Origin: Pyruvatibacter sp.
GTDB taxonomy: Bacteria > Pseudomonadota > Alphaproteobacteria > CGMCC-115125
Length of the DNA: 64,000 bases
NCBI RefSeq assembly: GCF_040219635.1
Contig: NZ_JAVJSC010000009.1
Coordinates: 186,001-250,000, forward strand
Direction: 5' to 3'
Part shown: positions 35,447-45,113 of the stretch, piece by piece
Layout of the letters: each line of letters begins with the position of its first letter
Numbering within the stretch: position 1 is the first letter of the stretch
Notes under the pieces: model-generated
What the model saw: only the letters and a program-made list of their open reading frames with translations
Told to the model about the DNA's origin: nothing
Databases searched by the model: none
Translations under genes and position numbers: made by a program

Positions 35447-37484
35447 AAAAGGCCCGCCCTGGCAGCGGAAATGCCGAATACCGGGTGGGGTTGGTGTCCG
35501 ACGCCACCGCAACCGCATAGTACTCCTGGTCAAATGCGTTACGCAGTTCGCCCTTGAGCGTTACCGGCCCCAGCGTCCCACCGGCGGAAACATCCACCAG
35601 CGAATAGGATGGGATTTTCGGAAACGTCGCGCCTTGATCATTCAGCATTCGCTGCTCGCTCACATAGCGCCAATTGACCCCGACCCATACGGCATCGGCG
35701 GTCCAGTCAAGACCGACACCGCCTGTCAGGTTTGGCACAGCGGGTACATCGTTTCCGTCAAACTGCCCCTTGGTGAACACAGCTTCTGTCCAGTTGACCT
35801 GTGGCTTGATACGAAAACCTGCACCCAGATCAGCGGCAGCTTCAAACTCAATACCGCGACGACGTGTCTTGTCGAGGTTGGTGTTGAAGCCAAACACGGC
35901 AATTGTATCCGGCGTAAACGCAATCTGGTCATTTACTGTCATCTGAAAGACCGAGAGCCTTGCATCCACCGGCCCAATAGCCACCGTGGTGCCCACTTCA
36001 GCATCCCACGACGTTTGAGTATCCAGTGCAAAGGTCACCGGCAGGAACGTCAGCGGGTCAACGCGGGTGCCGACCCGTTCGTCAATCGTGGGAACCCGCA
36101 CAGCCCGCCCGCCACGTGCGAAAACGGTCACGGCTTCGCTCACATCATAGGCAAGACCCAGGTTTGCCGATATGTCGAAATCGCTTTCGTTGCTGCGGGC
36201 AGCAGCATTTTGCGGCGATTCCAGCCTGGCCGTTGTGCGTACCAGCCGCACACCTGCGTCCAGTACCAATGCCTCCGTCAGCCCCACATCGCCCTGCGCG
36301 TACACCGCAACGGATGTCTGCCGGCCATCAAAATCAGCCCCGCCTGCAAATCCGATAAAGCGTCGCTCCACATCCGCCGTTGTATGCGTCACGTCAACGC
36401 CCGCAATAAGATTGACCGCATGACCGCCTGCAGCGCCTGAATAGGTTATGCGCGGTGTGAACGTGGCCGTCCCAAGGGCACGGTCATCGCGGGTGAACTG
36501 GCTGAAAAAATCACTCGACGTGACACTGCGCCGATACGCGGTATCGACAATCAGCGTGATGCCGTCCGCAAGCTGCGTTTGTCCACCCGCCTCAAAACGC
36601 ACCCCGCGCTCTTCGGCAACGTCATTCGGGTTCGCGGTTCCCTTGGGATCATTGTTCACACGGTCAAGGCCGATGCTGGAGTCCACAAGACGTCCGCCGG
36701 GCAACCCAACTCGTTCGGTGTTGTAGGAGGCCCCGGCCCGCCAGCTTGTGCAGCCGGTATCGATGGTCACGTTGGCAGCATAGACATGCCGCATCAGCTT
36801 GTTGTTGCGCCGATAGCCATCGCTTTGCGTCACGTCGGCTGACAGCGCCACATGTGCGGGCGTACCTCCGAACGCGAACATGCCCTGCGCCCGTCGATAG
36901 CCAAAGCTGCCCGCCCCAACCGACGCCTGCACACCCGCCTCAGGTACACCGCCGCGGGTGACGATATTGATGGCACCACCAACAGCACCTTCGCCGTACA
37001 GCACGGCAGCAGCAGCCCCGCGAAGAACTTCAATGCGCGCAATGGCATTGCGCGGCACCAGCGTGAACTGAACACCTGAAAGATCAAGATCGTTGATCCG
37101 CCGACCGTCCACCAAAACCAGCGTGTTCTGCGTGGCCTGTTCGCCAAACCCACGAATATCAACGGTGCTGAAAGACGACGTGCCGTTGCCGAAAAAGTCG
37201 CGCGTGTGTAGCCCCGCCTCCGTCTCCAGAATCTCCGGCAGCGTCTTGCCGGGGTGGCGCGCAATCGCGTCACTGTCCACCACCGTCACTGAGGAGGACG
37301 ACAACCCTGCTGCGAGGCGGCTGGCGCTGCTGACAACAGGTGGCAGCTCAAACGCGCCTGCCACCTGGACGTCCTCTTGTGCCGGTGCCGCGTGCGGCAC
37401 AATCACAACCAGACATGCAAATGCAGCAGGCACCAGACCGGCTCTCAAGAAATCGCCTGCCCTTAATAGATCAAAGAGTCGCAT
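35421..37484 (-). CDS. btuB-like: BtuB-like TonB-dependent outer-membrane receptor
   Basis: 687 aa from the ATG at 37482-37484, with AAGGGA upstream; 34 extra in-frame codons precede it and are rejected because they lie between riboswitch and ribosome site. A signal peptide is followed by a plug domain (LPEILETEAGLHTRDFFGNG, VLVDGRRINDLDLSGVQF) and a beta barrel ending in LPGRAFYVEASVAF, the expected terminal aromatic. Vitamin B12 as ligand is inferred from the cobalamin riboswitch in its leader. It opens the operon btuB-btuF-btuC-btuD-pduO. Confidence 0.93.
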   Translation of the reverse strand: MRLFDLLRAGDFLRAGLVPAAFACLVVIVPHAAPAQEDVQVAGAFELPPVVSSASRLAAGLSSSSVTVVDSDAIARHPGKTLPEILETEAGLHTRDFFGNGTSSFSTVDIRGFGEQATQNTLVLVDGRRINDLDLSGVQFTLVPRNAIARIEVLRGAAAAVLYGEGAVGGAINIVTRGGVPEAGVQASVGAGSFGYRRAQGMFAFGGTPAHVALSADVTQSDGYRRNNKLMRHVYAANVTIDTGCTSWRAGASYNTERVGLPGGRLVDSSIGLDRVNNDPKGTANPNDVAEERGVRFEAGGQTQLADGITLIVDTAYRRSVTSSDFFSQFTRDDRALGTATFTPRITYSGAAGGHAVNLIAGVDVTHTTADVERRFIGFAGGADFDGRQTSVAVYAQGDVGLTEALVLDAGVRLVRTTARLESPQNAAARSNESDFDISANLGLAYDVSEAVTVFARGGRAVRVPTIDERVGTRVDPLTFLPVTFALDTQTSWDAEVGTTVAIGPVDARLSVFQMTVNDQIAFTPDTIAVFGFNTNLDKTRRRGIEFEAAADLGAGFRIKPQVNWTEAVFTKGQFDGNDVPAVPNLTGGVGLDWTADAVWVGVNWRYVSEQRMLNDQGATFPKIPSYSLVDVSAGGTLGPVTLKGELRNAFDQEYYAVAVASDTNPTRYSAFPLPGRAFYVEASVAF

Positions 37485-37657
37485 GACCCGTATCCCTTCA
37501 AAATCCGCGCGGCGGCGTGCGCCCACGCGCGGCGGCTCTTGGAGAGAGGTATTTGGAAAATCCATGCCATCCCGCCCCGGCGCCACGTTTACAAAAACGC
37601 AGTCGCCAAAGCGGGGATTCCCGCAAGGATCGCGCCCATCGCACGACGCCTTAAGGC

Positions 37658-37855
37658 GATGCTCGCACCGGCAGGTCTCCTGGCTTGCGGGTCGTCACGC
37701 TTACGGCCGCCTTCCCGGTGCCTTGCAGCACCAGTGACATAATGGCCGGAGCATTCACCGCTCACAGTTGCGAGGGCAGCTACGGATTAGGACTCGATTG
37801 CGAGCCCGCACCGCATTCCCTTTTCATCGCTGTTTCCAGCGAACCGATGGTCGTC
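37658..37855 (-). ncRNA. Cobalamin (AdoCbl) riboswitch
   Basis: Reading the minus strand, conserved blocks occur in order: GATGAAAAGGGAA (about 37829-37817), GCTGCCCTCGCAACTGT (37780-37764, one base off the usual CCCCC), CACCGGGAAGGCGG, and the B12 box AGCCAGGAGACCTGCC (37685-37670). Spacing matches the class. The aptamer ends about 175 bases before the btuB start, which leaves room for an expression platform. High adenosyl-B12 would shut off the import operon. Confidence 0.96.
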
Positions 37856-38056
37856 TTCTTTCTACGCCGCCGCTTCGCCACAGCGCAAGGCAGGTCAGTT
37901 ATGCACGCAACACCAGCGTGACGTTGCGGCAATCACAAGGATTAGATCCAAACACGAAAAACAGCCGCAAAATCAACGTGCAAATGGTTGAAGTCACACC
38001 CCGCGCCCGCCATCATCCGCCGACAAAAGAAAACCCACCGCGAGGAGACGTCCCCA

Positions 38057-39352
38057 ATGATCGACCCCAATATTTCCGAAGAGACCGCGATTGCCATCGT
38101 GGACCCCTATGCTTATGCGGATGGCGACCGGGTGGATCAGGCTTTCGCAAAACTGCGCGCTGAGATGCCGCTGGGCGTCGCGCAGCCTCCCGGCTTTGAG
38201 CCCTTCTGGGTCGTCACCAAGCACAAGGACATCATGCAGGTCGAACGCCAGAACGACATTTTCCACAATGGCGACAAGGCCACCACACTGGTGGATATCA
38301 ACACCGACACCGCCGTGCGTGAAATGATGGGTGGCTCACCGCATCTGGTCCGCTCGCTGGTGCAGATGGACAACCCGGACCACAAGAATTACCGCCGCAT
38401 CACCGCCGACAACTTCATGCCGCAGGAACTGAAAGCGCTGGAAGTGCAGGTCCGCAAGATCGCCAAAAGTTTTGTGGATCACATGGAAGAAGTCGGCCGC
38501 GCCAATGATGGCGTATGCGACTTCGCCAAGGATGTAGCGTTCCTCTATCCGCTGCACGTCATCATGGAACTTCTGGGTGTTCCCTCATCAGACGAACCCA
38601 AGATGCTGAAACTGACACAGGAGCTGTTTGGTGCGGCTGACCCGGAGCTTAACCGCACCGGCAAGGAACGAGGCGACCCCAAGGAGGCACTGGCAGCGCT
38701 GTCCGGTACGGTTGCCGAGTTCATCGAATACTTTTCCGCTGTCACCGAGGACCGCCGCAAGAACCCTCGCGCTGACATTGCCAGCGTTATCGCCAACGGC
38801 AAGATTGATGGTGAACCCCTGGGCGTGCTGGAAGCCATGAGCTACTACATCATTGTCGCTACCGCCGGTCATGACACCACATCTTCGACAACAGCAGGTG
38901 CCATGTGGGCGCTTGCCGAACGCCCCGAAGAACTGCGCAAAGTAAAGGAAGACCCGAAGCTCATTCCCATGATGGTGGAAGAATCCATCCGCTGGGTCAC
39001 TCCCGTGAAGCACTTCATGCGATCCGCCACACAGGACACCGAACTGTCGGGCCAAAAGATCTCCAAGGGCGACTGGATGATGCTGTGCTACCCGTCCGGC
39101 AACCGCGACGAGGACATGTTCGATGACCCGTTCGAGTTCAAGGTCAACCGGCAGCCCAACCGCCACATCGCCTTTGGTCATGGGGCACATATCTGTCTTG
39201 GCCAACATCTGGCCCGCATGGAAATGCGGGCCCTGTGGGAAGAACTCCTGCCGCGCCTCGATCACGTGGAGATTGCCGGCACGCCTACGCGTATGCTCGC
39301 CAATTTTGTCTGCGGCCCAAAATCAGTGCCTATCCGCTTCAAGATGAGCTAG
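38057..39352 (+). CDS. Cytochrome P450
   Basis: 431 aa from the ATG at 38057 with GAGGAG about ten bases upstream. The I-helix reads TAGHDTTSSTT, the ExxR pair lies in VEESIRWVTP, and the haem loop is FGHGAHICLGQHLARME with the axial Cys at residue 380. It lacks membrane anchors and is a soluble bacterial class I enzyme that would need a ferredoxin and reductase encoded elsewhere. The substrate is unknown. It is divergent from the cobalamin riboswitch. Confidence 0.95.
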   Translation: MIDPNISEETAIAIVDPYAYADGDRVDQAFAKLRAEMPLGVAQPPGFEPFWVVTKHKDIMQVERQNDIFHNGDKATTLVDINTDTAVREMMGGSPHLVRSLVQMDNPDHKNYRRITADNFMPQELKALEVQVRKIAKSFVDHMEEVGRANDGVCDFAKDVAFLYPLHVIMELLGVPSSDEPKMLKLTQELFGAADPELNRTGKERGDPKEALAALSGTVAEFIEYFSAVTEDRRKNPRADIASVIANGKIDGEPLGVLEAMSYYIIVATAGHDTTSSTTAGAMWALAERPEELRKVKEDPKLIPMMVEESIRWVTPVKHFMRSATQDTELSGQKISKGDWMMLCYPSGNRDEDMFDDPFEFKVNRQPNRHIAFGHGAHICLGQHLARMEMRALWEELLPRLDHVEIAGTPTRMLANFVCGPKSVPIRFKMS

Positions 39353-40089
39353 GGCGCGATCTGGCCGGTTTGGGCTGACATGTCCTTGAGCATCACACCC
39401 GTGCCGGATATCGCGCGGGCGCGCGAAAGCAGATAGGCTATCTTGTGCCCGGCGGTCGCAGGCGACATACCGCCTGCGCGAATGTTGGATATGCAGTTGC
39501 GGTCAGCGTTCTGACGACCCGTGCGCGGCGCATAGGTAAGATAGGCACCCAGGCTGTCCGCCGCGGAAAGCCCCGGCCTTTCGCCAATCAGGATGACGCT
39601 GAGCAGCGCGTTTACACGTTCACCGATCGGGTCTGCGAGCGCCACCCGCCCCTGCCGCGCCAGCACAACCGGCCCGACACGCCACCCCTCAAGCGCTATC
39701 AGCGTCGCAGCAAGCGTGGGCACGGCATTTTCGTGCAGCGCCCTTGCCGATAGCCCGTCCGCCAGCACAAAAACCACGTCACACATTTCCCGTGTGGCCA
39801 ATTTGGCCTCGTCGGTGAGAAGGCGACCAAGATCAGGCCGCTGCAAGAATGTCGTCCGGTCCGGTGCCTGTGATGACACCTCGATAACCGGCAGCGAAAC
39901 ACCCGCCGCTGAAATCTGTCCGCGCAACAGCTTTGCATCAAGCGGCGTATAAACCGCATCACGCGCCTGCGCATGTGCCATACGAAACGCCAGCACTTCA
40001 CGCGTAGGCAGCCCGTTGCCCGAACGACCAAGCGCGATGCGGGCATCCGTATGGGCCTGCAGAAAGCCCCACGGATCGCGGGCCGTCAT
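39349..40089 (-). CDS. eutC: Ethanolamine ammonia-lyase small subunit
   Basis: 246 aa. Landmarks are DARIALGRSGNGLPTREVLAF, FVLADGLSARALHENAVPTL, LIGERPGLSAADSLGAYLTY and NCISNIRAGGMSPATAGHKI, all typical of EutC. The subunit helps bind adenosylcobalamin and with EutB converts ethanolamine to acetaldehyde and ammonia. Its start overlaps the eutB stop by four bases. It converges with the P450 gene. Confidence 0.96.
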   Translation of the reverse strand: MTARDPWGFLQAHTDARIALGRSGNGLPTREVLAFRMAHAQARDAVYTPLDAKLLRGQISAAGVSLPVIEVSSQAPDRTTFLQRPDLGRLLTDEAKLATREMCDVVFVLADGLSARALHENAVPTLAATLIALEGWRVGPVVLARQGRVALADPIGERVNALLSVILIGERPGLSAADSLGAYLTYAPRTGRQNADRNCISNIRAGGMSPATAGHKIAYLLSRARAISGTGVMLKDMSAQTGQIAP

Positions 40090-41489
40090 GATGGTGCTCC
40101 GTCATACCCGATAAGCCGGCCCGCACCCGTTCCGCCCGATACCTGCGGGCGAACGCGCCCTTCACCATCCATTATGCGCATCTGCTGCAACCATGCCTCG
40201 AATTCAGGAGCGGGCCTGAGACCAAGCACATCACGCACATACAGCGCGTCATGAAATGACGTTGATTGATAACTCAGCATGATATCGTCCGCACCCGGAA
40301 CACCCATGACGAACGTACAACCAGCAACACCAAGCATTGTCAGGAGCGCGTCCATATCATCCTGATCCGCTTCGGCGTGGTTGGTGTAACAAACATCCAC
40401 CCCCATCGGCACGCCCAGCAGCTTGCCGCAAAAGTGATCCTCCAGCCCGGCGCGCAGGATCTGCTTGCCGTCATACAGATATTCCGGACCGATAAAGCCC
40501 ACCACCGTATTAACCAGAAACGGATCAAAATGCCGGGCCACCGCATAGGCCCGTGCCTCAACGGTTTGCTGGTCCACACCATGATGCGCGTCGGCTGACA
40601 GCGCCGCCCCCTGCCCTGTCTCAAAATACATGACATTGCTGCCCATGGTGGCGCGACCCAGTGCCAGTGCCATTTCGCGGGCCTCTGCCAGCAGTGCCAG
40701 CGTAATGCCGAAACTCTCATTGGCCTTCTGCGTACCGGCGACAGACTGGAACACCAGATCCACAGGCGCACCGGCCCGCATAGCCTCGATCGCATTCGTT
40801 ACGTGCGCCAGCACGCATGACTGGGTGGGAATTGAAAAACGCACGCGTATGTCATCGATCAGGTGCAATAGCTGCACCATCGCATCGACGCTGTCCGTCG
40901 CAGGGTTGATGCCGATCAGCGCGTCGCCGCAGCCATACATCAGCCCATCCAGAATCGAGGCGGCAATCCCCCTGGGGTCATCGGTCGGGTGGTTGGGCTG
41001 GAGCCGCACGCCGAGCCGCCCCTCAAGCCCAAGCGTAGAGCGAAAGGCAGTCACCACGCGGCACTTGCGCGCCACGGCCACCAGATCCTGATTGCGCATC
41101 AGCTTGCAGACAGCCGCCGCCATTTCCGGCGTAAGCCCGGGTGCGAGACCGGCCAGCGTCTTTGCAGTTGCCTCATCGCTCAGCAGCCAGTCGCGCAGCC
41201 CGCCAACTGTCAGCCCGCTGATAGCTGCAAACGCAGCCGCGTCATGTGTGTCCATAATCAGGCGTGTGACATCATCCGTCTCATAGGGAACGACGGCTTG
41301 CGTCAAGAACTGCCGCAGCGGCACATCGGCCAGCGCATAACATGCTGCCGCCCGCTCCTCGCCGCTGGCAGCCGAAAGCCCCGCCAGCACGTCCCCGGAC
41401 CTCAACGGGCTTGCTTTTGCCAGCAACATGCACAGGTCATCGAACCTGTATGTTGTTGAATTGAGTGTATGCCGGTAGGCCAAGCCCAT
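40086..41489 (-). CDS. eutB: Ethanolamine ammonia-lyase large subunit
   Basis: 467 aa from the ATG at 41487-41489, chosen since the following residues (YRHTLNSTTYRFDDLCMLLA) align with the known EutB N-terminus; a GTG eight codons upstream is possible. Characteristic stretches include ASPLRSGDVLAGLSA, DALIGINPATDSVD and LGVPMGVDVCYTNHAEADQD. This is the catalytic AdoCbl subunit. No eutA reactivase, microcompartment shell or aldehyde dehydrogenase is in the window, so this is a short-form catabolic pair. Confidence 0.96.
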   Translation of the reverse strand: MGLAYRHTLNSTTYRFDDLCMLLAKASPLRSGDVLAGLSAASGEERAAACYALADVPLRQFLTQAVVPYETDDVTRLIMDTHDAAAFAAISGLTVGGLRDWLLSDEATAKTLAGLAPGLTPEMAAAVCKLMRNQDLVAVARKCRVVTAFRSTLGLEGRLGVRLQPNHPTDDPRGIAASILDGLMYGCGDALIGINPATDSVDAMVQLLHLIDDIRVRFSIPTQSCVLAHVTNAIEAMRAGAPVDLVFQSVAGTQKANESFGITLALLAEAREMALALGRATMGSNVMYFETGQGAALSADAHHGVDQQTVEARAYAVARHFDPFLVNTVVGFIGPEYLYDGKQILRAGLEDHFCGKLLGVPMGVDVCYTNHAEADQDDMDALLTMLGVAGCTFVMGVPGADDIMLSYQSTSFHDALYVRDVLGLRPAPEFEAWLQQMRIMDGEGRVRPQVSGGTGAGRLIGYDGAPS

Positions 41490-41551
41490 GCGCCCCGTGA
41501 ACAGAGGAGCCACAACTATACAATTGGCCGCAGCCGGATTGAAATAGCCGG

Positions 41552-42592
41552 TCAGTCCTCGAAGTGCAGCGGCGTATGAAAATCCGGTGGCTTTACAGCA
41601 AGCACTGACCCGTCGATCGCCGTCAGAATATCTTCGGCTGTATTGCCTATAATGACGCCGTAAATGCCGGAGCGCCCTACAGTGCCCATCACCAGCGCCA
41701 ATGGCCCAGCTTCATTAACATGCGCGGGAATGATCTCGTCAGGATCACCCCGCAGCAATATGCCGGACACGGGTACACCTGCCGCAGCGCCTGCGCTGCG
41801 GACCTGGCCTGCCAGCACGTCCAGCGCTGCGCGATGCCGCCGCTCCACACTGTGCACATATGCGGTCACTTCATCTGTTGATATGCCGGGTGCAGCGCGT
41901 TGCAGCAGACCCTCTGCAGGAGCCTCCCAGGCATGGATCAATGTAAGGCCCGCCCCGTGCACTCTCGCAATCTCAAGGGCTGCACCAACAATGTGTTGAT
42001 TCAGTGCTTCCTCAGATGACACGGCAGACGCATCATCATCAGCATCAAGGTCAAAATCCACCGCAGCAATCACCAGTGGTTTTTCCGGCATGGCTTGCGG
42101 TATCGGCCCCGCATCACTGACATGAGCATCGCGTACAATCCAGACAGGCACCGGGCATTTACGCAGCAGGTGCAGGTCTTCGCTGCCAAAAATCTGCTGA
42201 TGCAGTGCGCCAAAGTGAACGGCAGCCTTCACCACAAGATCACACTCTGACGCCATGACGTGACGCACAATCTCCAAAAACGGTTTGCCTGTTACAACCG
42301 TTATGGAGGTATCCGCTGACAGCCCGGTCTCTTGCAGATGTTCTGTGATTGCCGTGCTGCGATCTTCCCGACGCAGAGCGTCGAGGCGGTCCTGCGAGGC
42401 CCCACCCAGCGTGCTGACAAAATCAGCTCCCGGTTGGGGTCCAACCACAGAAAAGATTTCAACTTCTGCACCGCCCTCATCCGCCAAAACAGCGGCCCGG
42501 CGCAGCGCCTTGCGATCATCCACAGAGCCACTGCAGACAACGAGAAGCTTTTTAAAGCCCACCTGATGGTTCATCGGCTGCGTCTCAATCAT
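41552..42592 (-). CDS. Tandem universal stress protein
   Basis: 346 aa with two UspA domains (about 10-165 and 172-315). The second has the ATP-loop-like GTVGRSGIYGVIIGNTAEDI. CGGTGGAGG stands before the start, which overlaps the antiporter stop by eight bases. Usp domains next to Kef-type antiporters are common and suggest regulation of ion flux under stress. It is probably cotranscribed with the antiporter and perhaps with eutBC about 60 bases downstream. Confidence 0.9.
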   Translation of the reverse strand: MIETQPMNHQVGFKKLLVVCSGSVDDRKALRRAAVLADEGGAEVEIFSVVGPQPGADFVSTLGGASQDRLDALRREDRSTAITEHLQETGLSADTSITVVTGKPFLEIVRHVMASECDLVVKAAVHFGALHQQIFGSEDLHLLRKCPVPVWIVRDAHVSDAGPIPQAMPEKPLVIAAVDFDLDADDDASAVSSEEALNQHIVGAALEIARVHGAGLTLIHAWEAPAEGLLQRAAPGISTDEVTAYVHSVERRHRAALDVLAGQVRSAGAAAGVPVSGILLRGDPDEIIPAHVNEAGPLALVMGTVGRSGIYGVIIGNTAEDILTAIDGSVLAVKPPDFHTPLHFED

Positions 42593-44363
42593 TGCGTATC
42601 GCCTCCACCGAATGCCTGGCCACGGGCATATTTTCCTGCTCCAGAGGGTCCATCACATCAATCCGCTCCACCGAAGCCTCTCCCAAAATCAGTTCGACGG
42701 CGCGGTCAGCCGCATCCTGAAACGGCTCCAGCAACAGTGTAGCACCAGCAGCCTCAAGCTCTGCACGGTCGGCCGCGTGATGGCACACCGCCGCAATCTG
42801 TCCGGCAAAGCCTGCCGCACGCAGCCCCCCCGCCAGCAAGGCGCGCGGATCGCCCGTTGCAAATGAGGCGGTATGCTCCGGCATGGAGGCCACTGCGTGA
42901 GTTGCATGTTTAAGCGGCAGGTGTGCCAGAAACTCCGGGTCCGTAGCATCGCCATACACCACATCAAGACCCTGCTCGCGCCACAGCTTCACGGCCACCG
43001 GGTTGAAATCCACCCCTAACACCCGCTGGCCACTGTTCTGCAGGCGCTGGGCAATGGCGCCCCCATAGCGGCCCAACCCAAACACCAGAACCTGTGGCCC
43101 GGCAACGCTGTTGTCAGTGGCCGCTTCGGTTTCCCGTGGCGTACCTTTGCGTTCAAAAACACCCAAAAAGGGTGCCACCCTCTCATACAGCCAGTGAGAA
43201 TAGGTGATCATGTAGGTGGACGCCGCAATCGTGATGAGACCGACCAGCGTGACCAGCCCCAGCCCGCCCTGTGTGACATGGCCGAGCGACAACCCCATTG
43301 CCATGAAGATGAGCGAGAACTCTGAAATCTGCGCCACCGTCAGCCCGGCAAGAAAGCCCGTGCGTGCGCGGTAGCCCATGGCCCCCATGATGGCCAGCAC
43401 GATAAGCGGGTTGCCGATCAGCACAAACAACGAGAACACGATCGCCGCCCAGGCATTTTCGCCCAGAATGGACAGGTCGAGCGCAGCACCCAGCGAGATA
43501 AAAAAGAACAGCAGCAAAAAATCACGCAACGCAGCCAGCCGCGCGGCAATGGCCTCACGAAACGGCGTCGAGGCAAGCGACACGCCGGCCAGCAGTCCGC
43601 CCAGTTCCTTACCAAAGCCCAGATAGTGCCCTACGGCTGCCAGCAGCGCCGCCCAGCCGATTGCAAAAGCAATCAGCAATTCAGGCGAGCGCGCCATGCG
43701 ACCAATCAGCGGTGTCGCAATATAGCGGATAAACACCAGCACCGCCCCCACCAGCGCCACGCCATAGACAAACACCATGGCAACCGCCTGCGCACCGGAC
43801 CCCGCCGTTGTGCCGCTTGCCCCGCCCGCAGCCTGTCCCTGCGCAACCGCTGACAAAACAATCATCGCCATCACGACAACCAGGTCCTGCACAATCAGGA
43901 AGCCGAGCGCGATGCGCCCGTGCAGCGCGTCAATCTCTTTTTTGTCCGACAGGAGTTTGACGATGATGATGGTGGACGAGAACGTGAGCGCGACGCCGAT
44001 ATAAACCGCAGTCACCCAGTCAAACCCAAGTGCCAGCGCAATCAGGAATCCGAATGCCGACGTAAACACCACCTGGCCCAACCCGGTGGTAAGCGCCACG
44101 GCACCAAGCGTGCGGACAAGTTTCAGATCAAGCTTGAGCCCGACCAGAAACAACAAAATGGCAATGCCAAGCTCTGCCAGCAGGTCGATATATTCGTCAG
44201 ACTGCGCCACATCGAGCACTGACGGCCCCGCCAGCACACCGACCGCAATGAAACTCACAATCAACGGCTGCCTTAGCAGCAGACCGACAAAGCCAATGGC
44301 GGCAGCAAGCACAAGCAGCGCAGCTATCTCGTAGAAGACGTAGCCCGAAACAATATCAACCAT
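42585..44363 (-). CDS. Kef-type K+/H+ antiporter (CPA2 family) with RCK-N domain
   Basis: 592 aa. About twelve membrane helices (residues 8-385) precede an NAD-binding RCK domain beginning VLVFGLGRYGGAIAQRL and including GVDFNPVAVKLW and YGDATDPEF. The antiporter motif FLVGLKLDLKLV is visible. The start is the ATG at 44361-44363. It should exchange K+ or Na+ for protons under control of a ligand bound to the RCK domain. It heads a leftward set with the Usp gene. Confidence 0.92.
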   Translation of the reverse strand: MVDIVSGYVFYEIAALLVLAAAIGFVGLLLRQPLIVSFIAVGVLAGPSVLDVAQSDEYIDLLAELGIAILLFLVGLKLDLKLVRTLGAVALTTGLGQVVFTSAFGFLIALALGFDWVTAVYIGVALTFSSTIIIVKLLSDKKEIDALHGRIALGFLIVQDLVVVMAMIVLSAVAQGQAAGGASGTTAGSGAQAVAMVFVYGVALVGAVLVFIRYIATPLIGRMARSPELLIAFAIGWAALLAAVGHYLGFGKELGGLLAGVSLASTPFREAIAARLAALRDFLLLFFFISLGAALDLSILGENAWAAIVFSLFVLIGNPLIVLAIMGAMGYRARTGFLAGLTVAQISEFSLIFMAMGLSLGHVTQGGLGLVTLVGLITIAASTYMITYSHWLYERVAPFLGVFERKGTPRETEAATDNSVAGPQVLVFGLGRYGGAIAQRLQNSGQRVLGVDFNPVAVKLWREQGLDVVYGDATDPEFLAHLPLKHATHAVASMPEHTASFATGDPRALLAGGLRAAGFAGQIAAVCHHAADRAELEAAGATLLLEPFQDAADRAVELILGEASVERIDVMDPLEQENMPVARHSVEAIRND

Positions 44364-44819
44364 CAAAGCCCGCAGAACGCAGCGCGGTCAACGCACGCTC
44401 TCCTTCCGGATATGGACGGCATTCCACTCCCCCGAGCCGTGGCATGACTTTCTCACACCACCAGCCTGCCCTGCGTCCGGATAAACACGCCACGAACATA
44501 TCATTCCCCCACAGCCAACGCACTAAACAGTCTTGCCGACGGCGATCATTCCCATATCGTCGGCAGTTTGTGGCACGGGAAAATCTTGGTGGAGCTAGAC
44601 GACCAAACATCGAACCAGCTTTTTTAATACCTTAGCAGACTGGAACGCTCAGCTAGAGGCGCATGATCTGGGTCATGACACGTTTTTTGACCCACCTGAC
44701 CCGTCGCCTTGAGCGTGTGTAGCGCTCCCCTTTCCCCCAACTCCAACCTAGAGATGCCGCAATCTGGTGCGTAACCCGCCGCACCGGATGTGTCGCTGCT
44801 TGTGCTTGCCCGATTGGCC
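44364..44819. other. Intergenic region at the left edge of the accessory block
   Basis: About 455 bases with no convincing gene; a minus-strand 84-codon frame (44356-44610) has an Arg/Cys/Trp-rich, shadow-like composition. A hairpin-like TGCCGACG...ATCGTCGGCA lies at about 44533-44563. A GGGTCA...TGACCC inverted repeat lies at 44670-44693. No tRNA-Lys fragment was seen here. Confidence 0.5.
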
Positions 44820-45110
44820 ATGACTTCAAAACCCCGCTCCCCTTCTTACGTGCTGTCCGTGCGCATGACGCCAGACGAACATGCAGCACTGAAAGTAGCG
44901 GCGGGGAGTCTAACGGTCAGCGCGTATGCACGGCACAAGCTGCCAAGGGGTAGCGCGGTTGCCAAGTCCCGCATGAGCCGTAGCCCGAAAATGGATCAGG
45001 CTGTTGCGGCCAAGATGTTGGCAGCCCTTGGTCGCTCGGAGTTGGCGGGTACGCTTGCCCTTCTGGCCAAGGCTGCGCTGATGCGTGCACTTGGGATCAA
45101 GGAGGATTGA
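44820..45110 (+). CDS. MobC-like plasmid mobilisation / ribbon-helix-helix protein
   Basis: 96 aa from the ATG at 44820. The N-terminal SYVLSVRMTPDEHAALKVAA followed by SLTVSAYARHKL matches the RHH DNA-binding opening of relaxosome accessory proteins (MobC/CopG-like). These proteins bind the transfer origin and help the relaxase. Directly after its stop, the ATG of a relaxase-like frame begins but ends after 18 codons, so the mobilisation module is broken. The gene itself looks intact. Confidence 0.72.
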   Translation: MTSKPRSPSYVLSVRMTPDEHAALKVAAGSLTVSAYARHKLPRGSAVAKSRMSRSPKMDQAVAAKMLAALGRSELAGTLALLAKAALMRALGIKED

Positions 45111-45113
45111 CCC

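Noticed and set aside
39349..41489. Ethanolamine microcompartment locus
   Set aside because: No shell, eutA, aldehyde dehydrogenase or EutH-type genes are present around eutBC.
44356..44610. Possible small minus-strand gene upstream of the Kef antiporter
   Set aside because: Arg/Trp/Cys-rich composition, no good ribosome site, overlaps the antiporter start; looks like chance.
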